Source: Paralvinella palmiformis
Lineage: Eukaryota > Annelida > Polychaeta > Terebellida > Alvinellidae
Length of the DNA: 64,000 nt
Direction of reading: 5' to 3'
Assembly: GCA_025642065.1 (NCBI GenBank)
Contig: JAODUP010000008.1
Coordinates: 349,001-413,000, forward strand
In this document: one piece after another, positions 1 through 11,620 of the stretch
Numbering within the stretch: the stretch's first letter is position 1
Layout: every line of letters starts with the position of its first letter
Notes under the pieces: model-generated
What the model saw: the letters and a program-made list of their open reading frames with translations, nothing else
Database searches by the model: none
What the model was told of the DNA's origin: nothing
Program-made: the position numbers and the translations under genes

Positions 1-1402
1 ATACATTAGTACTAGCAGATATGATCTTCAAACACACAATAGCGAGCATAGGGATGTAATGATAACATGAAACTGTTGCGAGTGTTATGGATGATTACAT
101 CCGTTTTCATGGAATCAATTTAAACCTAATTTTAAATATCAACTTGTGTTAGTTTTAATTTGTTTGATATAGAAAGCCACAACGAGTGTATTATCCACTT
201 ACTCACAAGCACATCCACTCACTGCCCAATTGCAGTAACATCACAGTAAGTGTTATCTATAAGAACATATATGATTTAATGGCAACTAAACTGTATAATG
301 GAATAAACAAATCTATAATTGTTTAATATTAATGAAGACATCTGCTCTAAATCAAAGTAACCAAATCCCATTCGTCATCCGAATGGGATCATTTCAGAGA
401 AATTCATTCAAACCCTACACACACACACACACACAAGTGCATGTTCATTTTGAATGAAGTAAGCAATCAAAGTGTTATATGACAAACACAGGGCAAGTGG
501 TATGGTATATTAACTGCCACAACTCACCCGAGTCTTTCTAGACAAGACTCAGCTGGTATACCAGCAACTCAGAATCTGGCTGTTTGTTGATCAGACCTTT
601 AGGTGTCTATAACATCAACTGTTATTGGATGAGAACTATGCATTTCCCACTCTGTTCAATTACAAATCTTGAATAAATATGAACAAGGAACACCAAGATA
701 TCATACTAGGGAGCATTCCTATGCATAACACTTAAAGAACTATGAGATGGGTCTATGTTTCATGCCATATCAGCCATAAGAGATTCCTGGTTTGGTGCAA
801 ATGCCACAAATCTGCTTCCTAGAAGCAATTCTGAACAGTGTATGCAAATTTAAATTAATAAAAGGAAACTTCCGACATGTTACACCAACTACATACATCT
901 AAGATTTAGTTTGTACTAAGTTATTAGAGAGGTTGACTTAGCTAACAAACTTGACTTAATTATGGGTTATGTTAGAAAGTTCCCATATATGGGTTATGGT
1001 AAGTCAAAGGGACAGTTTACCTTCATTTAAAACTTTCAGGACTAATACAAATATGCTCATACAAATTATAAATGATGTCAAAATATGAAATAATCAAGTT
1101 CAAAGTGCTGATTAATGGTCAGTGGGTGCCGCCATTTTGAAGGCAGACACAGACCGGATGCCAATCATGTATTTTCAGAGCAAATGTGTTTACGAATATT
1201 ACAGTATAGTTGCTTCAAACAGCATCATATGTTACTGAAATAGCTAAAGAAAATTATATTGTGAAAATCTTTAAGACAAATGTTTTATATTTTGTAAAAA
1301 AAGCATCATTGATCCGATGACATGTAACTATTTTCCTTCCCGCCATACAATCTAGCATTCGAGGAGACCATAATTGCTACTCTCCAGTAATTAGGTTTAT
1401 TT

Positions 1403-1440
<38 letters not shown>

Positions 1441-1756
1441 TATCAGATAGTGTTTGTAATTATTATATTGATATTTGGAGTTATTTTTATATGCATTACA
1501 CATTTAAATCATATTATCTAAAGGTGAACTATTCCTTTAAGTTTACTGGTACATATCGAAATGGATTTAAAAAAATCATGAATCAATTTAACCCTAATGG
1601 ACACACACACACACACACACTGATTCAAGTATACAAAACTATTATACAAAATAACAATTTCCCAGTATCAAAAATATCCATCAGTCTGCTTACATCTACA
1701 ATAAAGTGTGTGTACATTTTCTTTGCCTCTGCACACACACACACCCTTTTGAAGAG
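1..1756. other. 3' flank of the zinc-finger gene
   Basis: No coding exon is seen here. The stretch lies downstream of the minus-strand zinc-finger stop codon, so its right part should be that gene's 3' UTR. A minus-strand AATAAA (plus-strand tttatt at 1396-1401) about 360 bases past the stop is a possible poly(A) signal. Short (CA)n tracts lie near 419-435, 1601-1620 and 1732-1744, and a (TA)n tract at 1406-1438. The ORF at 1437-1760 runs through two of these tracts and is not credible. Confidence 0.5.
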
Positions 1757-2050
1757 CTAGCAGACTTCCTGGTTTACCAGCTGTGAACAAAGCTGCAACA
1801 GCTTATTACTAGCAGATGTATCTGCCAAAGACAACACATCAGAGTTTGTTGTTATCACATCATGATCTGACTCTGTCACCTCATCATCCTTGTTATTCTC
1901 TATATCACATCTGGCATCAGTCTCCACATCATCTTTGTCAGAATCAAACTCCTCCAGATTAGTTTCGCCTTCAGGATCAACATTGTCATCATCGCAAACA
2001 TCATCAAATTCGTCAAAATCACCAGACAACTTGCCACGTTTTCTCTGAAC
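1757..2050 (-). CDS. Zinc-finger gene, exon 10 (acidic C-terminus and stop)
   Basis: Encodes residues 654-750 and the TAG stop. It starts basic (VQRKRGK), then carries a long Asp/Glu stretch, and ends with a short hydrophobic helix-like segment (NKLLQLCSQLVNQEVC). The acceptor is ggttacag|GTT, phase 0. The acidic tail could be an activation or interaction segment; that is inference. Confidence 0.86.
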   Translation of the reverse strand, partial: VQRKRGKLSGDFDEFDDVCDDDNVDPEGETNLEEFDSDKDDVETDARCDIENNKDDEVTESDHDVITTNSDVLSLADTSASNKLLQLCSQLVNQEVC

Positions 2051-5000
2051 CTGTAACCAGCAAAAAGGATAGCATACAAAGTAATACCATTAAAGCAGCT
2101 CCACCTCCTAACACCTTTGTAATCCTTTACAAAATGTAGGATCTCCCTATAACAGAATACATTAGGGAATGGTAATTTTGAACAGTTCCTAAATTATGAA
2201 ATAAAAAAAACCAACATTGTCTGTCATGGAAAAAGGTAATTTTTGTATAAATCTATTCAGTGAATATAACAATTAGCACATAAGAATATTGTGACCTAGG
2301 CTGCACATCAAGCCAATCATAAAGTTTTTTATGATCTCCTAATTTTAGTTTTTTAACCATCCAGTTTTATGTGATATGTGAGTCAATAAGCCTGAAACAT
2401 GATGACGTCAAAAACCAAAACAAACCAAACACGCTTTGCATTGTAGGATTTATAGGGGGTCCGCTCAATGTTCCAGATCTGTTATAATCATGCCAAAAAC
2501 TAACTTCTGTAATCAATGAACTGTATATGAAGTCAATGACTTAGAAGTAATTAAACATATTGTCAATTAGATCTACTACTGACTAACTGAGCCTTTGATG
2601 GTACGTTTTGGTCACTAACGCGGCAAAAACCAAGACAATGTAATTGTAAATTACTGGTATATGAGGTCAGTTAATAACTCTCTGGAAAATAAATATTAAT
2701 TAATCAGTAATTATCCCGTTATTAATATAAATATGCCCATACAAAATATGTATATGGGGGCACCCTAATGTCTATGCCGCCAAACGAATGAGATACGACG
2801 CTCTTGGATATGAGTTGTCTTGTTACTGGCGCTGCCTTCGTGAAATGCGCTACTGAGTCAAACAATGTTTATCCATAATTACAAAAATCAGATAATTCTA
2901 CATATAAATATTGATTTTCATTATAAAGCCATATATAATTATCATCAATTTGTTTCACTTCTATCTTGACTCCATGACTGCATGAGTTTAAATCAAAATA
3001 ACAATTGATGTCCAAGTCTCGGCTTAATGGCCGGGACCTACGGTAAATGAAATAAATCTCATCAGAGGTGAAAGCAACATATTCCTTAGAATAATACCCT
3101 TTGTTTTCAGCCAAATCACTTATATATTTTTAATTATTTACAGGGTATGCATGGTGTGATGATGAATAAATAAATTATTATAACACTGAAGCAAAGTAAC
3201 ACAAAATACTTCATCAGTAAGTATAAATTATCTAATGCATCATCACAGATAAGTTACCCGAAGGAATTCAGCTCCTGGCATTATGCGAATGCCATTGGCC
3301 GTAAGAAGTTTTCCGTGTCTAGTTTTCAAATGGCGCTTGTAGGTATTACGTGTTTTGAAGCGTACTGGACAATCCATACAGTGAAATGGTGTTTCTCCAG
3401 TATGTCTTCGTAAATGTTCCTGGAAAACAACCAGAGATAAATATGTAAGTAACAGTAATAAAAGTAACCTTTGTATTTTGTACCTTTAAGAAAATAAGAC
3501 ACATTTAAACTATTCACAGTGCATGTAAGTCTACAACCTAATATAATCATTGAGGTTAGATACATAACTACCAGCTTTATTACCTTGAAATGACTCGGAT
3601 GTCGGAATTTGCGACCACAGTCAACACAGGTAAAGCGGCTCTGATTGTTGTGTATGAGCATATGATAATTGAGACTGTGCTGACGTGTGAATGTTGTATT
3701 GCAGATCAGACAAACAAATGGCTTAATACCTACATATGAAACAAAAATATTAACATTATGGTTTTACACACACACACACACACACACAAGTAAGTTGCAC
3801 ATATACACTATTTCTTAGCAGTCACTTGTAAAAGTTGTAGTATTGCTTTTGTTGGATTTGTATATTTTCATATTCATAATACTGGACCAAAAACATCATA
3901 CTTAAGTTACATTTTTTAAGTATCAAAACCATTCTATATAAAAAATAACAAATCATGTGTTCTCAACTAACAAAATAACTGAAGGTATTAGGCACCAAAA
4001 TATCAAGAATACAGTAGGCCCTGATTATAATGTGGATGCTGGGGTCCACAAGCTATTGACTGTGTTATAGGTCAACAGCGAAGTAAGACAGCACTGTTGG
4101 GGTGGCCTGTGGGCTAAAATAAGCAGTCCATGTATTCACCTTGTTTTGCACCATCCTTGAAAATTACATATAGCTGTTGTTTCATAAATGTTCATCATTT
4201 GTTGACTTAAACATAAATTTTACCTCAGTGTTTATGCGGAAAATAAAATCTTTTGCCAAAATTGCACAAAAAGTAACAGCCATGTTTGATTGGTGATATT
4301 CATTCACCAGAAACAGTGTATGTTTTTCAGATGTAGCAAATATATGGACCAATAATTGAATGTTTATAGGTGCATGTGTAGAAATAAAGGCCAGTGAAAT
4401 TCTATTTGTTTGTGTATCTGCTTTTGTAATGAAAACAATTTGTGATTTTCCATCTGGTTTGTGCACAGGAGTAGAATAACATGGTCCTTGTTCTGTTTGA
4501 AACCTTTGTGCTTATGCTTGTCAGTCTTGTAGCAGTATAGGTCTATTATACACAAAATATGATTCCTAATTGCATTAAACAGAACATATACCCAATAGCT
4601 GTGAATTAACAAAAAGAATCAAACTTATTTAGTGGGTGGAGTCACACAATAAAGTGGGTTGTGGTTGGCCTGTTTGTTTGGCTGAAGGTGGTGTGTAATT
4701 AAGTTTGTGATCAATAAATCTACTCCAGGGTAATTTGTGGTCATTAGCTATGTTTTTTACGAGTGAATTACAAACTGTGAAAAGGTGTTCAAATTATTTT
4801 TAAAATTCTGATCGGATTTCATCCCATCCACACTCTGACTGTGTTATATCTGATTTTGTATTATACTTGTCCGCAGTATAATGAGGGCCTACTGTACTAA
4901 GCAGAAATACAAACAAATATCTTAAAACCAAATTTGAAATTCTATCCATATACCATCAACAGATGATAAAAGTATTATTATAGTTACATCAGTATTTGTA

Positions 5001-8000
5001 GATACAACTGACCTGCATGACTTCTATAATGATACATCAAGGTAGCTGTAGCTGTAAATGTTTTATCCTTACAGATCTTACAAACAAGATGAGTGTCATC
5101 ATCTTTCTTCTTCATACGCAGTTCTCTGATGTACTTAAGTGCCAAACGCTAGAACATAAAAATAATCTATACAATGGATGGCTAGTTACAATAAAAGTAG
5201 ACACAAAAATAATTCTCTCTCTCTCTCTATATATATATAATAATAATTTAAAATTAGACCTAAATAACTCTTACATATCAAATAATTTCCCTTAACAGAA
5301 TACTAACCCGCTCCCATTCTAGTGAGCCTTCTGTAAACTTTCTTTTACTTTTTTTTGCAGAAGCTATAGCAGTTGTTGTATCTTCCTCACTAGACGAGAC
5401 CTGTTCCTCTGGAACTGGCAGACGACCTTTCTGGGCAAGGTCTGATTTTGGCATTGGTGGATATGGTCCTGAATATTAAGTAAATGTTATTTAATAGTTA
5501 TGACAATTACAACCAAGAAGAGAGTTGTTCATGGATTATCTCAGAATTAACTGGCAAGCTACTATATAATGAACTATTAGACTTAAAAAGAGGTATATCC
5601 TAGACAATGATTCCCATTGACAAATGGTGCAGAACCAAATTACCATTGTCTAATTTCCAATAGTGGAAAACCTTCTCCTTTATTTAGATGTTAATTTGGT
5701 TCATGGTGGCCTGGTAAGAGCTTTATATAGCTATACGGTTGAAATATTTTGAGGCACTTCACTAGAAAACTAATGAATTACCTTAAAACATTAAAAGCTA
5801 CTGAGAGCAACTAAAACATAAAAAACCTTATAAAAACCTAACCTTATCCTGTCTCAAATGTAAAGAGCCTATATGCTTGTCTCATTTGGGACAGATGGTC
5901 AAACAGGGACTACCTTGGGGGATCATCCTAGTGACATAGATATCAGACAGATTTAAACCTAAAACCTAGCAGTTTGCAGGGCAATGGTCTAATCATTGTA
6001 CTGCTGGAGCACCTTTCAAATGTGAAGTGGTTTGACTATAAACGCCACTAGTGGCCATAGTGCTTCAGGTAATCAGAACATATTCTAATGCTTATTAATG
6101 GACATTTCTCTTAACAGAACTAAACACCAACAATCATACTTACTGTTAATACTGTGTCCTAAGATCTCTGGACTGACAAAAGCTTTTCCATCCTCAGCAG
6201 GTGTGAACTGAACTTGAATTAAAGGAATGTGCATCTGGTTCTGTATGCCATCCCCAACCTTTACAATGATGGGCTTGGCATCCGATGACTCTTCGACATC
6301 AGCACAAGAACCAACGGCAAACTTCAGACCACTTGTTCGTGCTGACAGGCGACATTCATCATCGTGTTCTGTCTCATCGAGTTCCAACATTGCCATTTCC
6401 TCAAATGCTTGTCCTGCTTTTCTTTTTCCAAACACTGTGGTGTAGCTGTGATCATGATATGGCTGACTTGAACTGAGAATGTCCCAGATTATATTTTCAT
6501 TTCGCTCCACGTTACGTCCAGTACGCTTAAATGGCATCTTCCTCTCTTCAATTATGTCCCATTCACCATCTGCTTTGCTGCTGTTCTCTTCCTTTGGATA
6601 AATGTGATCATTCTCAATTTTCACAACAACCTTGTCATCATTAGCAGGGGGTGTTATTGGTAACTCTTTGACAGCTGAAACCATGACGACAGACTTAGAT
6701 CTACTTTTAGTTGTGGGACTTGTGCTGACCTTTTCAACCTCTGGACTTCGGTCCCGTTTTGGGCTCTTCTGAGCTTTTAGCCCTGTAAATCGTTTTGGTG
6801 AATTTTTCTTCTTGGGTCCTCTGACTGTTGCTTTCTTAGAATTAGTTGATAGTACATTCCAGCAAGACTTTTTTCTTCTCATACTTTTTTCAGCTGAGAG
6901 AAAACAATAACAGATTAATTGTCACATATTAGAATGGTAGAGGAAAGAGAAATAAATCAGTTAGGATCATCACTCCTGCAATAAGAAATAATGTCAGTAA
7001 GAATTTTTGTTTAAACAAACCTAGTTCCCTCTTCTTTTTGGCAACCACTGTCTCAGCAATAAAGGAAAATCCTTCATTATCTTAAATTAGTGAAATAAAA
7101 AAGTAATTGTATTAAACATAAAATTAATGAATAATAAATATTTGATAATTACTGTAATAAGCAGACTGAGATTGACTAATTACATAGCACAAACTGACCT
7201 GTTTTGAGCTTAACTAAATCATCAATATGCTTCTTCAGGTGTCTTTTCATTTGTTCTCTAGCCTTGATTTCACTGCCAAAGCTTGTGAATGTTGCTGAAC
7301 ATTTCTCAGGTATCAGAAAACACGTATAAGAATAATTACGGGTTATCTCATTTGACGTCAACTCACCAAACAAATTCACAAGGAATTTTGGTGACAAAGT
7401 ACGTATCTGATCCAAATGGAGGAAATCCATATTTAACAGACTCCTTTTTGAAATCTGGAAAATAGTTAACATTCTGGTTAGCTATAGAACTGCTAAAGCC
7501 TATGAATACACAATAAGTTAAAAAATAAAGAGAAATGACAAATTTCTCAAAATGATCCCTAATAAAAGTTATAACAAGAAAAGAAATTATAGTAAGACAC
7601 ATTTTATGCTGGCTAACTCAATCAATAAAATCTTCACAACATCCAACATTTATATACTCACTTTAGTGATGTCTGACACACGTGACTGCTTGGGTGGTGA
7701 CTTAGGATCTTTCTTTAATTGATCAGTTGCAACCTGTGCTAGAACATCTAGTGACATCACTGCAGAATGAGGAGATTCACTGGACATATTATCAGAGTCA
7801 TCTTCTGTCTTGGTTTCAAAACTTGAATCCATTTGATTTTCTGTGTGTTGCAGCCATATATCTGCTTCATTATGCACAGCTTCATCTTTATTAGAATCAA
7901 CATATTATAGACAACCAGGTGCAGAAAAACATATAATAAAATACTTGCTGTAAATTAGATTAATCATTGTATATCCAACAGACTATAAATAAATCTATAA

Positions 8001-9798
8001 TAACAAGTATCAAAAATGGGTCATATTTATAATTTATTTATGTCTGGATCTGTTTATTTCACATAAAGAGAGTAATTTTGCAATCTTTATTTTTACAAGG
8101 AAATATCTCTTATACAAACAACATCATTGTCTTCATCAATGTACTAACTTTGTTTAGTGAGAGGTAATAATAATCTTGTAAAGCTTTGAATATGAAGATG
8201 TTTCTTGAAATATATACTGGGTGGTGGTGGCAGCAGCGGCTTGGTGTTTATCATATAACAGTCAAGCCACTGTTCTGTGACATAGTCCTTCAAAATCTAG
8301 AGTTAATTTATTCTAGGACTGTAATGTTAACTGTAGGGAATATCAACTGAAGTTGATTACAGTTCAGTTTTATGTTCTGCTTAGAAACATTTTAGTCAGG
8401 TGGATGTTTCTTATTAACACCCAATATCCATATATGTCTGAGTTACGAGATAAAGGAATCTTATTCATCAAAGTAAATGCGTTCTGTGAATAGTATGATG
8501 CTATTCAGTAATGTTTATTATTGCCTAACACTGTAACAGTGGATCTTTCTCCCACATTTGACAGCATTCAATTGCAACATAGTTTGGGATGATGGAGAAA
8601 TTATATATTAGGTTGATACTTAATTTTTTACATTTTTATTTAAAAGAATGATTTCTGCATGAAGTTACCAAAACTCAGTGACACAACTATAATATGATAC
8701 TCCCAGAAAGTTCCAATTTATTTCTACAGTTCTCCAAATAAAAAGAATCTTGAGTGAACACTGAAATTGCTTTGATCATTTTATGTTGAGTTAGGTTATA
8801 TCAGACAGGTTAGTGACATGTGGCTTCCATATCTTTAATACAGATATGACAGATAAATTACATGGTGATGCAAATAAGGGAAAGGTGACATGGATATATA
8901 ACAGGATATATAATGTCATATTTTAAATTTTGGCACCCTGAAAATTTCATTCCTGTCTTGATATGGTTCAAGTAGGTCTGAAATCCTGTTAGTTAAATAA
9001 AATGGATTGTGTTATATTGCGTATGACCAAGTAAATTAGATCAAGAGATCTTATAATCAACTAAATTTTTACTATCATGTTTCATTGACACCTTTTTAAA
9101 AGCCTAAATATAAAGATGTAAATAACCAATTTCTGAACTGTCAAAATGGATGTCAACACAACGGCAGCGACATCTGTCGGCACAAATACATAATATTGCA
9201 GACGACATATTTATTCCAAATACCTCCGTTTTAAACGGTCCACATAATTAACTACCATGTGTTGTGTCTATATTCAACTTTATTTATAAATACTTGGATC
9301 AGATCTAAGTAATACGCGTCAAGATATGCGAGAGTCAACCACGTAATTAAGCAGAAACCAGCTCATTTCTGTTGATGTTTAGCTTTGCCCAACGAATGGA
9401 TTGCAGCCAATATGGCGGTGAAATGAATTGTCAAAATCAGAGCTTTCCACGCAAATTATACATTTCTACTTAAGCGAAACGATTATCTATACAGTACATA
9501 TGTTAGAAAGTTCTTTGATGAATCAATTGTTGTCAACTATAGCTCGGGTCCAAACGTCATTTTTCTCGTAATAATGGAAATTTGCACAAATAAACCCGAT
9601 TCAATGATCTCCCGACAATAGCAGCCGATACGCAAATTTATTTTGCATATGACGCCTGTAAGAAGTTAATTTCCACACATTTTGTCCACATCTCATTTAT
9701 GCGGTGGATATTCAATTAAACTATTTGTTCCTACCTCCCGATTCTTCTTTTATGGCGATCCTCTTCGACATTTTACTTCTATTTTTTCTGCTCGCCAT
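1757..9798 (-). CDS. C2H2 zinc-finger protein, 10 coding exons, about 750 aa
   Basis: This is a complete minus-strand gene model. Coding exons in order are 9798-9735, 7885-7662, 7454-7199, 7080-7021, 6893-6144, 5468-5308, 5148-5013, 3729-3584, 3419-3258 and 2050-1757. Every intron starts GT and ends AG, phases match at all nine junctions, and the total is 2253 nt (750 codons plus stop). Residues 141-172 hold an atypical C-x6-C-x19-H-x3-H motif. Residues 180-505 are a charged, low-complexity linker with basic clusters. Four classical fingers follow: C528/C531/H545/H549, C557/C560/H573/H577, C585/C588/H601/H605 and C613/C616/H629/H634. The C-terminal 90 residues are rich in Asp and Glu. From the family it should be a nuclear DNA-binding transcription regulator. 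I could not name the orthologue. The start is the first ATG of a short exon preceded by AT-rich sequence; an upstream non-coding exon is possible. Confidence 0.88.
2869..3114 (-). other. Unexplained small ORF in intron 9 of the zinc-finger gene
   Basis: An 81-codon ATG-initiated ORF lies on the same strand as the host gene, between exons 9 and 10. Its composition (FTSDEIYFIYRRSRP, EVKQIDDNYIWLYNENQYLYVELSDF) looks more protein-like than neighbouring noise. Its middle overlaps a fragment (about 3015-3050) related to the inverted-repeat element at 46474-46704. It may be a transposon remnant or chance. No function is assigned. Confidence 0.2.
3015..3052. repeat. Fragment of a CCGT-type inverted-repeat element terminus
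   Basis: The plus-strand segment gtctcggcttaatggccggg followed by acctacggta closely matches the terminal repeats of the element at 46474-46704 (gtctcggctattaag at one end, aatggctgggacctaccgta at the other). Here both end-like motifs are fused into one short palindromic stretch, so it is either a solo terminus or a collapsed copy. Confidence 0.5.
3258..3419 (-). CDS. Zinc-finger gene, exon 9 (fingers 3 and 4)
   Basis: Encodes residues 600-653: the histidine half of finger 3 (H601, H605), a TGETP linker close to the canonical TGEKP, finger 4 (C613, C616, H629, H634 with four residues between histidines), and a conserved-looking tail (GKLLTANGIRIMPGAEFLR). The acceptor is tgttttccag|GAA and the donor CGG|gtaact. 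Confidence 0.93.
3584..3729 (-). CDS. Zinc-finger gene, exon 8 (fingers 2 and 3)
   Basis: Encodes residues 551-599, holding all of finger 2 (C557, C560, H573, H577) and the cysteine half of finger 3 (C585, C588, ending PSHFK). Finger 3 is split by the intron before its histidines. The acceptor is catatgtag|GT and the donor AAG|gtaata, phase 0. Confidence 0.92.
4012..4894. mobile_element. Tigger/pogo-like non-autonomous DNA transposon
   Basis: The two ends are inverted repeats: CAGTAGGCCCTgATTATAaTG at the left, and CAGTAGGCCCTcATTATAcTG read inward from the right. The first 11 bases are identical and both ends abut TA (4010-4011 and 4895-4896), the TA target-site pattern of the Tc1/mariner/pogo superfamily. 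Beginning with CAGT(A)GG is typical of Tigger-like elements. Internal minus-strand ORFs (4182-4612) show no transposase motif, so the element looks non-autonomous. It sits in intron 7 of the zinc-finger gene. Confidence 0.75.
5013..5148 (-). CDS. Zinc-finger gene, exon 7 (finger 1)
   Basis: Encodes residues 506-550: a basic amphipathic helix (LALKYIRELRMKKK), then finger 1 (C528-x2-C531-x13-H545-x3-H549) and the start of the linker. The acceptor is ttctag|CGT and the donor CAG|gtcagt, phase 1. The split Gly codon at residue 551 joins this exon to finger 2 in exon 8. Confidence 0.9.
5308..5468 (-). CDS. Zinc-finger gene, exon 6
   Basis: Encodes residues 452-505, from RPYPPMPKSDL through a Ser/Glu-rich stretch and a basic AKKSKRKF cluster to SLEWER. 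The acceptor is tattcag|GA and the donor CGG|gttagt. It enters exon 7 in phase 0, just before the first classical finger. Confidence 0.86.
5880..6016 (-). mobile_element. Degenerate SINE-B copy
   Basis: Read on the minus strand it begins ggtgctccagcagtacaatg and contains a B-box-like aggtttaaatctg with spacing similar to the better copies at 20642 and 47734. It is old and diverged and lies in intron 5 of the zinc-finger gene. Confidence 0.4.
6144..6893 (-). CDS. Zinc-finger gene, exon 5 (linker)
   Basis: At 750 bp this is the largest coding exon, giving residues 202-451. It starts very basic (clusters of Lys, Arg and Pro-Lys-Arg near residues 203-250, plausible nuclear localisation signals). 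It becomes acidic and mixed, then more conserved-looking near its end (IPLIQVQFTPAEDGKAFVSPEI). The acceptor is ctctcag|CT and the donor ACA|gtaagt. No zinc-finger cysteines are present. Antisense ORFs at 6227-6476 are shadows of this exon. Confidence 0.88.
7021..7080 (-). CDS. Zinc-finger gene, exon 4 (60-bp micro-exon)
   Basis: Encodes residues 182-201 (DNEGFSFIAETVVAKKKREL plus a split codon). The acceptor is taatttaag|AT and the donor CTAG|gtttgt. Exons 3 and 4 both end in phase 1 and this exon is exactly 60 bp, so skipping it would keep the frame and make a protein 20 residues shorter. That makes it a natural alternative-splicing candidate. Confidence 0.78.
   Translation of the reverse strand: MMKDFPLLLRQWLPKRRGN
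7199..7454 (-). CDS. Zinc-finger gene, exon 3 (atypical finger)
   Basis: Encodes residues 97-181. A helical-looking stretch (DFLHLDQIRTLSPKFLVNLF) is followed by C141, C148, H168 and H172, an unusually spaced C2H2-like arrangement ending MKRHLKKH. The acceptor is ttttccag|ATT and the donor ACAG|gtcagt, phase 1. Whether this motif binds zinc cannot be told from sequence alone. Confidence 0.85.
7662..7885 (-). CDS. Zinc-finger gene, exon 2
   Basis: Encodes residues 22-96 in one open frame: an acidic, Ser-rich stretch followed by a short hydrophobic/amphipathic run (LDVLAQVATDQL) and a basic end. The acceptor is taataaag|AT and the donor AAA|gtgagt. The reading frame is open from the acceptor to the donor, and it enters exon 3 in phase 0. 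Confidence 0.82.
7886..9734. other. Intron 1 of the zinc-finger gene
   Basis: This 1.85-kb AT-rich intron shows no recognisable exon, RNA gene or repeat on either strand. Short ORFs are chance. Confidence 0.6.
9735..9798 (-). CDS. Zinc-finger gene, exon 1 (start codon)
   Basis: Encodes residues 1-21, beginning MASRKNRSKMSKRIA, and ends in phase 1 at a GGGAG|gtagga donor. The peptide is basic. The split codon G|AT joins to exon 2 as Asp. This is the least constrained exon of the model, since short N-terminal exons are easy to misplace, but frame and splice sites all agree. Confidence 0.72.
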
Positions 9799-11454
9799 TT
9801 TGCCTTCTTGCTCGTCTGCTAAGAAGTTTACCCCGTTCCATAACATCCGCTTTCTGCATATTTAATTTAATGTGCATTTTGGCTCAAATCGCTGCTGTTT
9901 AGCGGATAGAATATTTGATATATGCATAGTCTGGTTAGCAGGAATTTGTGTTTTGTCAAGTTTGTTAATGACACGATATACTGCACGAAATGATTTTATT
10001 ATAACATATATTAAGGTTCTACTCTGTGGTAAATCAATACATGATGATTGACAGATCAGTTAATCTATGCAGATATTTATTTATAATAATTTCATAAACA
10101 TTTATATGATTAATGTTCTTAAAATTGAAAACACCAAAAAGTCTTAATAAATTATAAAGATTCAAAGCATACAAGACAAAGAATGTTCATACAAACATAT
10201 GATGTTGAAGACATTCACCAGGAGCGCCACCATAGCCATTAGATAGTTTCCTCAAAATGACTTCCTGTAAGGACGTTAAACAATGTTTTCGTGTGCCCGC
10301 GAATAATATGCGATGCACATAATAATTCCGAACATACCGTTATCACGTCGCTGGTTGTTATGATAGTTGAGAAATGATAGACGGCTGCATTACAGTCTTT
10401 ACAGACCAGTGCACCACCTTTAAGACGGCAATCATTCAATTTGTCACTGCAATATAAGAAAACACACATTTACCATTCCTTTTATTAACGTTGATACCAT
10501 GGACAACTGTTATTTTACAGAAGATATATAAGAAGAAAATAAACATAAAACTTATCTCCTTGGATAGAATTTGGAACAAATGATCAGATCACATCGTGGA
10601 TGTAAAATTTTAATATCATGGTTATGTCAAGGATCAAGCAATTAAGTGAAAAACACTTTTAGCTCAGTCAATGAATGGTTTCAGAACCTCACATCATCAT
10701 CATCACCATCTTCTTCTTCTGCACTCTCTGTAATTGGCTATGAAACCTATTTTTGAGCGTTTTTTTTACATCGAAGAATTAGCAGCGATAAGTTTCCCAT
10801 GTTGATCAACAACAGATCACTCTGTTAACAACCTTGATTGATATAGGATAGTTCTCGGGATTGGGATATGTCACGAAACACCATTTATAGTTATACACGT
10901 CCGGATCATCGTTGAGTCCCTACCCTCATAGAGGTGCTATATGGGATGATCGGCAAATGATAAGTTACAAAATTATAAAAAAACAATGTTAGCAAGTTCA
11001 TTTAAGGAGCCATATAACTTGACACCATCTAAATAAAAAATAAGAGGAACATCCTATTTTTTGTTGTGTGGGTATATATATATATATATATATATTCCAT
11101 GCTTTCTTTTCACCCAAGCCCAGAGAACTCCGTTCATCTGGTTTTCACTAGTTGTTTGTTCCCAGGGTTAAAACACATGCTGGGACTCCTGCTTTTTCAG
11201 TTGCTTTCCCTTCTCTTTGCAATTCACTCTCTGAACATGTTAAGTCATTAAATAGCATAGTTTTTTTCTGTCACTATTTGAAAACTCAGCTTTTTAGACT
11301 CGCTTATCATTTCTAAGTTTTCTTTCCATCTCATCATTGTTGATGAACCTTAATTGTATCGTACCTGGACTGTGAGTTTGCCCAACCCCTGCACTAGGTG
11401 CGCCACTGAGCTCAATTCTTTTCGAGGATATTGGTGCTATAGAAGTGTTGTAAT

Positions 11455-11490
<36 letters not shown>

Positions 11491-11586
11491 TTGTGAACCT
11501 CATTAGGTAATCAAGGTTTCTTAACATAAAAACCAAATTAATTAATTAATTTCCTTGTGACAATTCCTCTGAAGCGCCATCAGGTT

Positions 11587-11620
<34 letters not shown>

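Noticed and set aside
4182..4612. Minus-strand ORFs inside the Tigger-like element
   Set aside because: There are no DDE, CENP-B or helix-turn-helix features, and the frames overlap each other.
6227..6476. Plus-strand ORFs opposite zinc-finger exon 5
   Set aside because: They are antisense shadows of a well-supported coding exon.
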